Shown in pieces: positions 51,604 to 60,393 of a stretch of 64,000 bases of DNA. The stretch is from the NCBI GenBank assembly GCA_031382085.1, contig JANMYM010000018.1, positions 1-64,000 of the forward strand. The letters run 5' to 3'. Under the pieces are notes generated by a model. That model saw nothing but the letters and a program-made list of their open reading frames with translations. It made no database searches and was not told the DNA's origin. A program made the translations under genes and the position numbers. The stretch comes from UBA964 sp031382085 (lineage in GTDB: Bacteria > Pseudomonadota > Gammaproteobacteria > Steroidobacterales > Steroidobacteraceae). Position 1 is the first letter of the stretch, and every line of letters starts with the position of its first letter.

Positions 51604-52953
51604 TCAGATTCCGTAGGCGTGGCACAACAGCTTGAGCGGATGCTCGGGCCCGCGCCCGATCAGCGCACTCGCAGCTGAAAATCCCGACTCGATCTGATGC
51701 CCTGCCATCGGGCAATCGCTGCTGTAATGGTCAGGGCCGCCCGCTTCCACCCGGGCGACGACCGGGCGACCGATCTTGAGCGATGCCGGACGAAATTCCT
51801 TCTTCACCGCATAAGTCCCATTGTGGCCAGAGCAACGTTCGATGACATCGACCGTCGTGCCAGGCACCAGCCGCAGGACATCCCGCGTTTTGAGCCCGAT
51901 GTTCTGCACCCGCAGGTGACAGGGCACGTGGTAGCTGACCTTGCCCAGCGACGCTTTGAAATCGGTTTTCAGCAGCCCGGCTTTGTGGCGCAGCATTAGG
52001 TAATCGAACGGATCGAAGATGCGTGCCTTGACCGCCTGCACATCCGCGTCCTCCGGAAACATCAGCGGCAGTTCCTGCTTGAACATCAGCACGCAGGACG
52101 GGATGGGAGCGACGATGTCGTAGCCGTCGTCGAGCGCGGTTTTCAGTGCCGGAATATTGGTTTCCTTGTGCCGCGCGACGGTCGAAAGATCGCCCAGCTC
52201 CAGCTTCGGCATGCCGCAGCATTTTTCCTGGCTGACAATCTTGACCGGAATGCCGTTGTGCTCGAACACCTTGACCAGATCCAGATTCAGTTCGGGTTCA
52301 TTGCGATTGCCATAACAAGTGGTGAACAGCACCACTTTGCCGCGCGTTTGCGGCGTCGCCTGCGCTGCCGCGACCCGCTCGCGGCCCTTGAGCTGCTTGC
52401 GCGCGCTGCGCGCGTGGTACTCGGGGATCGGTGCATCGGTCGCGACACCTAACGCAGCAGCCAGCAGCTTGCGTCCGGCGGCGGAATTGTTCACAGCGTT
52501 GACTATCCCCGACACCACCGGGATGCCGGCGATGCTGCCGACGATATCGGTCGCCGACAGCAGCTTGTCGCGCACTCGCACCTCACCTTTCTTCAGCTTG
52601 ACGGCCTTGGCACGCAGCATCAGGTGCGGGAAATCGAGATCAAACTCATGCGGCGGCACATACGGACACTTGGTCATGAAACACATGTCGCACAGGTAGC
52701 AATGATCGACGACGTCCCAGTAGACCTTCTTGTCGACGCCATCGAGCTCGCCCGTGGGGCTGGCATCGACCGCATCGAACAGGGTCGGGAAGGAATTGCA
52801 CAGCGAAAAACAGCGCCGGCAGCCGTGACAGATGTCGAACACGCGCGCCAGTTCTTTTTCGAGCGCCGCCTCATCGTAAAAAGACGGATCGCGCCATTTC
52901 AACGGGTGCCGCGTCGGCGCGCCCAGGGAGCCCTCGCGGCCTGCTTCACTCAT
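51604..52953 (-). CDS. GlpC/HdrD-like Fe-S oxidoreductase
   Basis: About 449 aa from the ATG at 52953 (GAGG five nt upstream; the longer frame to 52986 lies in the terminator stem). Two N-terminal 4Fe-4S sites: CHGCRRCFSLCNSFP and CYLCDMCFMTKCPYVPPHEF; then two CCG-type domains, one showing CCGMPKLELGD and another ERCSGHNG. The family passes electrons in heterodisulfide reductase and glycerol-3-phosphate dehydrogenase complexes. No flavin domain is present. Because the neighbouring rubrerythrin lacks a rubredoxin domain, this protein may be its electron donor. That is inference. Confidence 0.9.
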   Translation of the reverse strand: MSEAGREGSLGAPTRHPLKWRDPSFYDEAALEKELARVFDICHGCRRCFSLCNSFPTLFDAVDASPTGELDGVDKKVYWDVVDHCYLCDMCFMTKCPYVPPHEFDLDFPHLMLRAKAVKLKKGEVRVRDKLLSATDIVGSIAGIPVVSGIVNAVNNSAAGRKLLAAALGVATDAPIPEYHARSARKQLKGRERVAAAQATPQTRGKVVLFTTCYGNRNEPELNLDLVKVFEHNGIPVKIVSQEKCCGMPKLELGDLSTVARHKETNIPALKTALDDGYDIVAPIPSCVLMFKQELPLMFPEDADVQAVKARIFDPFDYLMLRHKAGLLKTDFKASLGKVSYHVPCHLRVQNIGLKTRDVLRLVPGTTVDVIERCSGHNGTYAVKKEFRPASLKIGRPVVARVEAGGPDHYSSDCPMAGHQIESGFSAASALIGRGPEHPLKLLCHAYGI

Positions 52954-52977
52954 AAAAACCTCAGCCGCGCTGCGCGG

Positions 52978-53017
52978 AAAAAACAAGGCGCCAAAGCACA
53001 GCAGCCGGCGCCTTGTT
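52978..53017 (-). terminator. Rho-independent terminator after the rubrerythrin gene
   Basis: On the minus strand AACAAGGCGCC (53017-53007), a 14-nt loop, GGCGCCTTGTT (52992-52982), running into six T. Perfect 11-bp GC-rich stem plus T-run. It stands 28 nt after the rubrerythrin stop and 25 nt before the Fe-S protein start, so rubrerythrin mRNA would be more abundant than the downstream message. Confidence 0.88.
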
Positions 53018-53030
53018 AGTTAGCTAACAA
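53013..53030. repeat. Inverted GTTAG/CTAAC pair
   Basis: TTGTTAG (53013-53019) and CTAACAA (53024-53030) form a palindrome around TTAG, overlapping the upstream foot of the terminator. Densest local cluster of the CTAAC/GTTAG word in the window. Confidence 0.75.
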
Positions 53031-53044
53031 CCGAAGGCGATTCC

Positions 53045-53458
53045 CTAGATGGAATCGAGCGCCTTCTGGAAGCGGTTGGCGTGCGAACGTTCGGCTTTCG
53101 CGAGCGTCTCGAACCAATCGGCAATTTCGGTGAAGCCTTCATCACGCGCGGCCTTGGCCATGCCCGGATACATGTCCGAGTATTCGTGGGTTTCGCCCGC
53201 GATCGCCGCCTTGAGATTCAGCTTGGTGTCGCCGATCGGCAGTCCGGTCGCCGGGTCGCCCACTGCTTCGAGATGCTCGAGGTGGCCATGCGCGTGGCCG
53301 GTCTCACCTTCAGCGGTCGAACGGAACACGGCGGATACGTCATTGAAGCCTTCGACATCGGCCTTGGCTGCGAAATAAAGGTAACGACGATTTGCCTGCG
53401 ATTCACCGGCAAATGCGGCCTTCAAATTTCCTTCGGTCTTGCTGCCCTTTAGATGCAC
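53045..53458 (-). CDS. Rubrerythrin-like ferritin-fold protein (no rubredoxin domain)
   Basis: 137-aa four-helix di-iron protein. Iron ligands are visible in FAGESQANRRYLYF, AEGETGHAHGH, AIAGETHEYSDMYP and KAERSHANRFQKAL. The C-terminal rubredoxin domain of classical rubrerythrin (about 50 aa with two CxxC) is missing; length suits the short proteobacterial form. Such proteins reduce hydrogen peroxide. First gene of a minus-strand run with the Fe-S protein, DUF3501 and acyl-CoA dehydrogenase. A PerR-box-like palindrome lies 57 nt upstream. Confidence 0.92.
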   Translation of the reverse strand: MHLKGSKTEGNLKAAFAGESQANRRYLYFAAKADVEGFNDVSAVFRSTAEGETGHAHGHLEHLEAVGDPATGLPIGDTKLNLKAAIAGETHEYSDMYPGMAKAARDEGFTEIADWFETLAKAERSHANRFQKALDSI

Positions 53459-53514
53459 AGGGTGTCTCCATGAAATAGTGAGGTGGGGATGATGAGCGGA
53501 CTCGTTCCGGATTC

Positions 53515-53531
53515 CTTAGAATCATTCTAAG
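53515..53531. promoter_or_regulatory. PerR/Fur-box-like palindrome
   Basis: CTTAGAATCATTCTAAG is a perfect 8-1-8 inverted repeat. Its core TTAGAATCATTCTAA fits the 7-1-7 PerR-box pattern TTAnAATnATTnTAA. It lies between the divergent rubrerythrin (start 53458) and xseB (start 53609) genes and overlaps minus-strand -10-like words (TAGAAT, TATACT). A peroxide-sensing Fur-family repressor is the natural candidate; no such gene is in the window. Confidence 0.65.
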
Positions 53532-53608
53532 TATACAATGAGACTCTAGTTCCTGGCCACCGGAGCGTCAACAGCGGTTGGCGCAATTGCCATTTCCATG
53601 ACAGCCAA

Positions 53609-53857
53609 ATGACTGCCAAAAAACGTTCCCCCGATTTTGAAGGATCCCTCGCGGAACTCGAGAAATTGGTGGAAAAACTTGAACGAGGCGACCTGCCGCT
53701 GGAGGAATCCCTGCGCCTGTTCGAGCGCGGCGTCCAGTTGACCCGGGACTGCCAGAAAGCCCTGACGGCGGCCCAGGCCAAAGTCAGCCAACTCACCGTG
53801 ACCCCGGACGGCGAAGAACTGGTCGATTTTGAGTCCAACGACGACGAGCCTGCCTGA
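53609..53857 (+). CDS. xseB: Exodeoxyribonuclease VII small subunit
   Basis: 82 aa. Helical hairpin with the family motif FEGSLAELEKLVEKLERGDLPLEESLRLFERGVQL. Partner of XseA in degrading single-stranded DNA to oligonucleotides. First gene of xseB-ispA-dxs, a common bacterial order. Confidence 0.95.
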   Translation: MTAKKRSPDFEGSLAELEKLVEKLERGDLPLEESLRLFERGVQLTRDCQKALTAAQAKVSQLTVTPDGEELVDFESNDDEPA

Positions 53858-53866
53858 GTCCGGTTC

Positions 53867-54772
53867 GTGACCGATCATCAGTCACTGCGCGGCTATCGCG
53901 AGCGCATCGAGGCTGTTCTCGAGCGACTCCTCGCGGCCGACGATCCGCACGCCGCAAGACTCATCGAGGCGATGCGCTATAGCGCCCTCGGGGGCGGCAA
54001 GCGGCTGCGCCCCTGCCTGGTCTATGGCACCGGCCATGCGCTGGGTGCGGACCTCGGCGCACTGGACCCCGCGGCCGCAGCGGTCGAGTTGATTCACGTT
54101 TACAGCCTGATACATGACGACCTGCCAGCCATGGATGACGATGACCTGCGCCGCGGCCGCCCGAGCTGTCATCGCGCCTTCGATGAGGCCACCGCCATCC
54201 TGGCGGGCGATGCGCTGCAGGCGCTGGCCTTCGGGGTGTTAGGCGGCCGGCCGCCGCTCGGCACCCCGATCGCGCCCGCGCAGGCGGTCCGCATGATTGG
54301 GGTGTTAGCCGAACGCATCGGCACGCGCGGCATGGCGGGCGGCCAGGCCATCGATCTGGGGGCTGTTGGACACAGCATTTCCAGCGAGCTGCTGGCGGAA
54401 ATGCACACCCGCAAGACCGGTGCGCTGATCGAGGCAAGCGTGCTGCTGGGCGCCACCGCTGCGGGCGTGCTGGACGGGCCGGTGTTCGACGGTTTGCAGC
54501 GTTTCGGACGCGATGTCGGCCTTGCATTCCAGATTCAGGACGACATCCTCGACGTGGACGGCGTGGCGGAAACGATGGGCAAGGCGGCCGGCGCGGACGC
54601 GCGCCTTGCCAAACCGACATGGCCCAGCATTCATGGCCTGGCGGCCGCCCGCGCCGCGGCCAATCAGCTGCGCCATAGCGCCCTGATTGAGCTCGGCAAG
54701 TTGCCGCTCGACAGCTCACAACTGGCGCAACTCCAAACCATTACCCGATTTGTTGTTGACCGAAGTCACTAG
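53867..54772 (+). CDS. ispA: Farnesyl diphosphate synthase (polyprenyl synthetase)
   Basis: 301 aa from a GTG 9 nt after xseB. It condenses IPP with DMAPP/GPP. First Asp-rich motif in YSLIHDDLPAMDDDDLRRG (DDxxxxD, the bacterial FPP type), GGKRLRP upstream, second motif FQIQDDILDVDG. The residues before the first motif (bulky VYS) suit C15 chain length. Feeds undecaprenyl and quinone side-chain synthesis with dxs next door. Confidence 0.96.
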   Translation: MTDHQSLRGYRERIEAVLERLLAADDPHAARLIEAMRYSALGGGKRLRPCLVYGTGHALGADLGALDPAAAAVELIHVYSLIHDDLPAMDDDDLRRGRPSCHRAFDEATAILAGDALQALAFGVLGGRPPLGTPIAPAQAVRMIGVLAERIGTRGMAGGQAIDLGAVGHSISSELLAEMHTRKTGALIEASVLLGATAAGVLDGPVFDGLQRFGRDVGLAFQIQDDILDVDGVAETMGKAAGADARLAKPTWPSIHGLAAARAAANQLRHSALIELGKLPLDSSQLAQLQTITRFVVDRSH

Positions 54773-54823
54773 CAGGTTGTCAGCGCCGCGGTACCGGGCG
54801 GCTGCAGGTAAACTGTCACTCAC

Positions 54824-56728
54824 GTGACCGACGACCCCGAAAAATACCCCTGGTTGGACCAGGCCGCGACGCCCGCGGATCTGCGGCGGATTCCTGCCAA
54901 GTCCCTGGCACGGGTCTGCGATGACCTGCGCCGTTTCCTGATCCACACCGTGGCAACGCGCGGCGGACATTTCGCCGCCGGCCTTGGCAGCGTGGAACTG
55001 ACGGTGGCGCTGCATTTTGTCTACGACACGCCCGAGGATCGCCTGGTCTGGGACGTAGGACACCAGGCCTATCCGCACAAGGTCCTCACCGGCCGGCGCA
55101 ATTTGTTAGGTTCGATCAAGCAGAGCGGCGGGCTGGCGCCGTTCCCGAGCCGTGCGGAAAGCCCGTATGACACCTTCGGCGTCGGCCATTCCAGTACTTC
55201 GATCAGCGCGGCGTTAGGTATGGCGGTCGCGGCCCAACGCAGCGGCGCGGGCCGGCGCATCGTCGCAGTTATCGGCGACGGCGCCATGACGGCGGGCATG
55301 GCGTTCGAGGCCCTCAATCACGCCGGTTCGCTCACCGCCAATTTGCTGGTCATCCTGAACGACAATGACATGTCGATCTCGGAAAACGTCGGCGCGATGT
55401 CGAATTATTTCGCGCGTGTATTGTCCGGACCCAGCTATGCGACCTTGCGTGAAGGCGGCAAGAAAGTGCTGCGGCAGATGCCGACCGTGTGGGAACTCGC
55501 GCGCCGCTCCGAAGAGCATGTCAAAGGCATGGTATTGCCCGGCACGCTGTTCGAAGAGCTGGGATTCAATTACATTGGCCCGATCGATGGCCATGATGTC
55601 GGCGCTCTGGTCAAGACACTGACCAATCTGCGCGCACTCAAGGGGCCGCAGTTTCTGCACGTCGTCACGCGCAAGGGCAAAGGCTACGCGCCGGCCGAGG
55701 CGGATCCCATCAAGTGGCATGGCCCCGGCCCGTTTGACCCCGCCAGTGGCACGATCTTCAAGGAAAAGGCTGCGGGCCCGACGTTTTCGCAGATTTTTGG
55801 CCAGTGGCTCTGTGACATGGCGGAACGCGACCCTGACATCATTGGCATTACGCCGGCAATGCGCGAAGGCTCAGGGCTGGTTGAATTCTCCAAGCGCTTC
55901 CCCGACCGGTATTTTGACGTCGCCATCGCCGAGCAGCATGCGGTGACCTTTGCCGCGGGTCTGGCCTGCGAGGGCCAGAAGCCAGTCGTTGCGATCTACT
56001 CGACCTTCCTGCAACGCGGCTACGATCAGCTGATCCACGATGTCGCGTTGCAGAATCTGCCGGTGGTGTTTGCGCTCGACCGCGCGGGCCTGGTGGGCGG
56101 CGACGGCGCCACGCACCAGGGCGCCTACGACATCTCGTTCCTGCGCTGCATACCTAACATGGTGCTGATGGCACCGAGCGATGAGAACGAATGCCGCCAG
56201 ATGTTGTATACCGCGACGACCCTGCAACATCCAAGCGCGGTGCGCTATCCGCGCGGCATCGGGCCTGGCGCAGCGGTGGTCGCCGAGATGACGGCGCTGC
56301 CGGTCGGCAAAGGCGAGGTCGTACAGCGCGGGCATGCCGGCCTCGCGATCCTGTGCTTCGGCACCTTGTTAGCCAGCGGCCGCCAAATTGGCGCCGAGCT
56401 GGGCGCCACGGTCGTCAATATGCGCTTTGTGAAGCCGCTGGATGAAGCACTGGTACTGCAGCTGGCGCGCGAGCACCTGGCGCTGGTGACGATCGAAGAA
56501 AATGCGGTCGCGGGCGGCGCCGGCTCCGCGGTCATCGAAGCCCTGGCCGCTGCGGAACTCGCCACTCCGGTGCTGCAGATCGGCATCCCGGACCGATTCG
56601 TGGAACATGGGTCGCGGGACGATTGCCTGCGCGCTGCGGAACTCGACACCGCTTCGATGCAGTCCGCCATCGAGCGCTGGTGGCAACGTCACGCGCCCGC
56701 GCAAGCGACGCTGCGTGGACTGCGGTGA
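54824..56728 (+). CDS. dxs: 1-deoxy-D-xylulose-5-phosphate synthase
   Basis: 634 aa from a GTG at 54824. Thiamine-diphosphate enzyme joining pyruvate and glyceraldehyde-3-phosphate, first step of the MEP pathway. Motifs: GHQAYPHKVLTGRR, GDGAMTAGMAFEALNHAG (ThDP-binding), transketolase-like centre with YFDVAIAEQHAVTFAAGLA, and DRAGLVGGDGATHQGAYD. Full length. It sits 51 nt after ispA. Confidence 0.97.
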   Translation: MTDDPEKYPWLDQAATPADLRRIPAKSLARVCDDLRRFLIHTVATRGGHFAAGLGSVELTVALHFVYDTPEDRLVWDVGHQAYPHKVLTGRRNLLGSIKQSGGLAPFPSRAESPYDTFGVGHSSTSISAALGMAVAAQRSGAGRRIVAVIGDGAMTAGMAFEALNHAGSLTANLLVILNDNDMSISENVGAMSNYFARVLSGPSYATLREGGKKVLRQMPTVWELARRSEEHVKGMVLPGTLFEELGFNYIGPIDGHDVGALVKTLTNLRALKGPQFLHVVTRKGKGYAPAEADPIKWHGPGPFDPASGTIFKEKAAGPTFSQIFGQWLCDMAERDPDIIGITPAMREGSGLVEFSKRFPDRYFDVAIAEQHAVTFAAGLACEGQKPVVAIYSTFLQRGYDQLIHDVALQNLPVVFALDRAGLVGGDGATHQGAYDISFLRCIPNMVLMAPSDENECRQMLYTATTLQHPSAVRYPRGIGPGAAVVAEMTALPVGKGEVVQRGHAGLAILCFGTLLASGRQIGAELGATVVNMRFVKPLDEALVLQLAREHLALVTIEENAVAGGAGSAVIEALAAAELATPVLQIGIPDRFVEHGSRDDCLRAAELDTASMQSAIERWWQRHAPAQATLRGLR

Positions 56729-56742
56729 AATCAAGGAAATCG

Positions 56743-57576
56743 ATGGATCTCGAGGCTGACAAATTGGCCGGCGGCGGCGCCAGGCACCACGACGCGGTGG
56801 AAGACGTGCAAGGCCGGCGCGACAGCCGTCGCATACCCATCGATCGGGTCGGCATCAAGGATATCCGGCATCCGGTGAAGCTGCGCGATCGTTCCGCCGG
56901 CGAGCAACATACGGTCGCGACCTTCAACATGTACGTCAATCTGCCGCACCATTTCAAGGGCACGCACATGTCACGCTTCGTGGAAATCCTGCACCATGAA
57001 CGCGAAATTTCGGTCGAGAGCTTTCCGTCCATGCTTGCGGAGATGACCACTCGGCTCGAAGCCGAGGCCGGTCACATCGAAATGAGTTTTCCGTTTTTCA
57101 TGACAAAAAAGGCGCCGGTTTCCGGCGTTGAGAGCCTGATGGACTATGCCGCCACGCTGATCGGCGAACGCCGCAATGGCGCCAACACCATAACCATTCG
57201 AGTGGTGGTGCCGGTCACCAGCCTGTGCCCCTGCTCCAAAAAGATTTCCGCCTATGGCGCGCACAACCAAAGATCCCACCTTACGATCACGGTGCAGCCA
57301 CGTGAGCATCTCTGGATCGAGGAATTGATCGAGATTGCGGAGTCCGAGGCCTCCTGCGAGCTGTATGGCATTTTGAAACGGCCCGACGAAAAGTTCGTCA
57401 CCGAAAGGGCCTATGACAATCCGAAGTTTGTCGAGGACCTGGTGCGTGACGTCGCGGCGAGATTCAATGCCGATCCGCGGATTTCAGCCTATAGCGTGTC
57501 GGCCGAGAATTTCGAGTCGATCCACAATCATTCGGCTTTCGCGCTGATCGAGCGCGACAAGCACGTCGCGGATTGA
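56743..57576 (+). CDS. folE2: GTP cyclohydrolase FolE2 (type IB)
   Basis: 277 aa from the ATG at 56743, with AAGGAA just upstream; a longer overlapping frame into dxs is rejected. It makes 7,8-dihydroneopterin triphosphate for folate and queuosine. Family motifs: DRVGIKDIRHPV, GTHMSRFVEIL, and the metal-binding Cys in VTSLCPCSKKIS followed by AHNQRS. FolE2 can work with metals other than zinc. It follows dxs by 14 nt and so may ride on the isoprenoid operon. Confidence 0.95.
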   Translation: MDLEADKLAGGGARHHDAVEDVQGRRDSRRIPIDRVGIKDIRHPVKLRDRSAGEQHTVATFNMYVNLPHHFKGTHMSRFVEILHHEREISVESFPSMLAEMTTRLEAEAGHIEMSFPFFMTKKAPVSGVESLMDYAATLIGERRNGANTITIRVVVPVTSLCPCSKKISAYGAHNQRSHLTITVQPREHLWIEELIEIAESEASCELYGILKRPDEKFVTERAYDNPKFVEDLVRDVAARFNADPRISAYSVSAENFESIHNHSAFALIERDKHVAD

Positions 57577-57588
57577 GCCGCGTCCGAC

Positions 57589-58917
57589 TCAGGCGACGGC
57601 TGCGCTGAGGCCGGCGGCCGCCAGCTGATCGGCGGACTGCAGGCGTGCGATCAGCGTTTTCAGAAATGCCTTGTTGAAGTGCAGCTGGCAGGCCGATGAG
57701 CTCTGCTCCAGCAGCGTCGCGCTGACCTTGAGCGCGGTCACGCCGCCTAACGCCCGGATCGTCGCCGTGCGCCGCGCACCCTTGACGTAGCTGGTTTCGC
57801 CAAAGCAGTCGCCCGCTTCAATACGGCCGACCTTGTTGCCGTTACGTTCGACAGAACATTCGCCGGAGACCAGGATGTAGAAACGGTCATCGATCTCGCC
57901 TTCCTTGACGATCTCCTCGCCCGGCGTGAAATCGGTCCAGCCGGATGCGCGCATGACCTCCCAGATTTCGGCATGCGAGAAATCGTGGAAAAATCGCAGG
58001 CGCCGCAGCACGCCAAACTGTTCCTGCTGGTCGAGTTTGTTATAGGCGGCGCGCAGTTTCTGGTGCACCCGCGTCAGATCAGCGGCGAAATCAAGGCCGC
58101 TCGCATAGCGGTTCTCGGTGTGTTTCATCATCGCGGTCGCGACAACGTTTTCCAGCTCTTCCGGCACATCGGTGCGCAGCGTATGGATGGGCGCGGCGGT
58201 GGCGTACACAATCTGGTGCAGCAGGCGCGCGAGATTCGAAGCCTTGAAAGGTCGCACGCCGGTCAACAGCTCATACATGCAGGCGCCCAGGGAATAGATG
58301 TCCGAACTCGGCGTCAGGTCGAAACTCTGCACCTGTTCCGGTGACATGTACGAAGGACTGCCGGCAATACCTTCAATGCGGGAAATTTCCGAATCCGCCA
58401 CCAGCGCGATGCCGAAATCGATGATCCGGACATCGTTGTCCTGGGTCAGCATTATGTTGGAGGGCTTGATGTCGCGGTGGATGACTCCGCGCGAATGCGC
58501 GTAATGCAGGGCCTTGGCGCATTTGTAGACGATCTCGACCACATCATCGATGCGCAGCAGGTTGTCAGATTTGCAATAGGCGCTCAGGGTACGCGCGCCG
58601 TGCACGAACTCGGTAACGATGTAACAGTTATTGCCCTCTTCACCGGCATCGTAGATCGGCAGGATGTTAGGGTGCTGCAGCATCCCGACCATGTGCGCTT
58701 CCGACATGAACATCTTGCGCGCAATCCTGGCCTTTTCCTCGTCCTGCACGGCTTCCATGTTGTAGACCTTGATGGCTACATCGCGGCCGTAATACGGATC
58801 GTGAGACAGGTACACCGTGCCGGTGCTGCCATGCCCGACTTCGTTGACGATCTCGTATTTACCAATGCGGTCCGGCGGCCGGGCATTGGATTTCAAATTT
58901 CTGCTTTCTACAGCCAT
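57589..58917 (-). CDS. Serine/threonine kinase fused to a cyclic-nucleotide-binding domain
   Basis: 442 aa from the ATG at 58917 (AGGTGAGG upstream). Kinase domain ~18-285: VGHGSTGTVYLSHD glycine loop, VAIKVYN, HRDIKPSNIML, IIDFGIAL, SPSYMSPEQ. A helical linker is followed by a CAP-type domain ~320-430 whose phosphate cassette FGETSYVKGARRTATI keeps the Glu and Arg used to hold cAMP or cGMP. No membrane segment. Kinase activity gated by a cyclic nucleotide is the natural reading. It is the last gene on the strand after thiL, 80 nt away, and convergent with folE2 (12 nt). Targets unknown. Confidence 0.92.
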   Translation of the reverse strand: MAVESRNLKSNARPPDRIGKYEIVNEVGHGSTGTVYLSHDPYYGRDVAIKVYNMEAVQDEEKARIARKMFMSEAHMVGMLQHPNILPIYDAGEEGNNCYIVTEFVHGARTLSAYCKSDNLLRIDDVVEIVYKCAKALHYAHSRGVIHRDIKPSNIMLTQDNDVRIIDFGIALVADSEISRIEGIAGSPSYMSPEQVQSFDLTPSSDIYSLGACMYELLTGVRPFKASNLARLLHQIVYATAAPIHTLRTDVPEELENVVATAMMKHTENRYASGLDFAADLTRVHQKLRAAYNKLDQQEQFGVLRRLRFFHDFSHAEIWEVMRASGWTDFTPGEEIVKEGEIDDRFYILVSGECSVERNGNKVGRIEAGDCFGETSYVKGARRTATIRALGGVTALKVSATLLEQSSSACQLHFNKAFLKTLIARLQSADQLAAAGLSAAVA

Positions 58918-58997
58918 CGGCCTCACCTGGACAAGGAGGCCAGAATACGTAGCCTGAAATTTGCCGGCCGTGACGCAGTTCCGGTTGCAGGGTCCGT

Positions 58998-59942
58998 TCA
59001 GGGTCCGAAATGATCGAAGCCGCGATGCGCGACCTGAGTCACAAGCGCGCCATTGCGCAGCCAAACGCCCGCCCCGGGCAGGACACGACCAATTCTGGTG
59101 ATGCGAGTCTGCGTAACCCGAGCGATTTCTCCGAGATCCGGCGACGAGGCAGGCACCGTGAATGCCAGTTCGTAGTCATCGCCGCCGGTCAGCGCAAGTT
59201 CCTGCGCCCGCGACAATGGCTGCAGCGCCAGCAATGCGTCGGACAGGGGCAAGCGCGCGGGGTCTATTTCGATCGCACAGCCGCTGGCGGCGCCGAGCTT
59301 GCCGAGGTCGCCCGCGAGCCCGTCCGACACGTCGATGCAGGCGCTCGCCAAGCCCGCGAGCGCACGACCCAGGGCCACGCGCGGCGCCGGAAACTCAAAT
59401 CTTGCGCGCAGGGCCGCCGTCGGCGCCGGCCGATCCGCGAGCGGCAAGCCAGCGACTGCGTCGCCCGGCGTGCCACTGACGAATACCAGGTCACCAGGCT
59501 GCGCTCCGCTGCGCGTCAGGGCACGTCCCGGCAGCACGCAACCTAACACCGTCACCGAAATCGTCAGCGGACCGGAGGTAGTATCGCCACCGATCAGCGC
59601 CACACCGTGCTGTAACGCCAGGGCGCCGAAACCACCGGCGAATTCCTGCAGCCAGGCGTCATCCGCCTGCGGCAGCGTCAATGCGAGCAATGCGTAACGC
59701 GGTTCGGCGCCCATGGCGGCCAGGTCGCTGAGATTCACGGCCAATGCGCGATGTCCGATCGAGCGCGGTGGAGAATCGACCGGGAAATGCCGTCCGGCAA
59801 CCAGCGTGTCCACCGCTGCGACCAGTTGCTGACCGCCCGGCAGCTCGACCACCGCGGCATCGTCACCGACACCTAACACCACATCCTCGCGCCTCACCCC
59901 AAGCGCGCTGAACCAACGCTGGATCAGTGCAAATTCACCCAT
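58998..59942 (-). CDS. thiL: Thiamine-monophosphate kinase
   Basis: 314 aa from the ATG at 59942 (MGEFALIQRWFS); the longer frame runs into nusB. It phosphorylates TMP to thiamine diphosphate. PurM-like fold with GVGDDAAVVE, VDTLVAGRHFP, LAVNLSDLAAMGAEP, IGGDTTSGP and CIDVSDGLAGDL. Starts 8 nt inside nusB, so translation is coupled. ThDP is used by Dxs encoded nearby. Confidence 0.96.
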   Translation of the reverse strand: MGEFALIQRWFSALGVRREDVVLGVGDDAAVVELPGGQQLVAAVDTLVAGRHFPVDSPPRSIGHRALAVNLSDLAAMGAEPRYALLALTLPQADDAWLQEFAGGFGALALQHGVALIGGDTTSGPLTISVTVLGCVLPGRALTRSGAQPGDLVFVSGTPGDAVAGLPLADRPAPTAALRARFEFPAPRVALGRALAGLASACIDVSDGLAGDLGKLGAASGCAIEIDPARLPLSDALLALQPLSRAQELALTGGDDYELAFTVPASSPDLGEIARVTQTRITRIGRVLPGAGVWLRNGALVTQVAHRGFDHFGP

Positions 59943-60393
59943 CGGCGAGCGCGATCTCCGCGCCGCGCAAGGCGCGCGCCGCCTTGTCGAGCACCGCATT
60001 GACGAACTTGTGGCCATCGGTCGCGCCGAAGCGCTTGGCGAGCGAGACTGCCTCGCTGATGGCAACCCGCCACGGTGTTTGCGGGCGACTGCGCAATTCC
60101 GCGACGCCGATCCACAAAATGGCGTGCTCGACCGGGTCCAGGGCGGCGGCACTGCGGTCCTGCCAACCGGCTAACAATTGGTCCAGGACTTCCCGTTCCC
60201 GCGCGATGTCCTCGATCAGGCCGAGGAAATAGCCACGATCCGCCTTGGCCATGTCGGGCTCCAGGTCGAATTCCTGCGCCAGATCCTGCCACGGCGAATC
60301 ATTCAATTGCCAGCGGTACAGTGCCTGCGTCGCCAGCTTGCGTGCAACGCTGCGGGCCGCATGTTGCGGATCAAATCGACGCCCGCCGCTCAC
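59935..60393 (-). CDS. nusB: Transcription antitermination factor NusB
   Basis: 152 aa, all-helical RNA-binding protein that joins NusE/S10 at boxA of rRNA operons. Family marks: ARKLATQALYRWQL, ILWIGVAEL, VAISEAVSLAKRFGATDGHKFVNAVLDKAAR. Overlaps ribH by 4 nt and thiL by 8 nt; this is the widespread rib-nusB-thiL arrangement. Confidence 0.96.
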   Translation of the reverse strand: MSGGRRFDPQHAARSVARKLATQALYRWQLNDSPWQDLAQEFDLEPDMAKADRGYFLGLIEDIAREREVLDQLLAGWQDRSAAALDPVEHAILWIGVAELRSRPQTPWRVAISEAVSLAKRFGATDGHKFVNAVLDKAARALRGAEIALADG

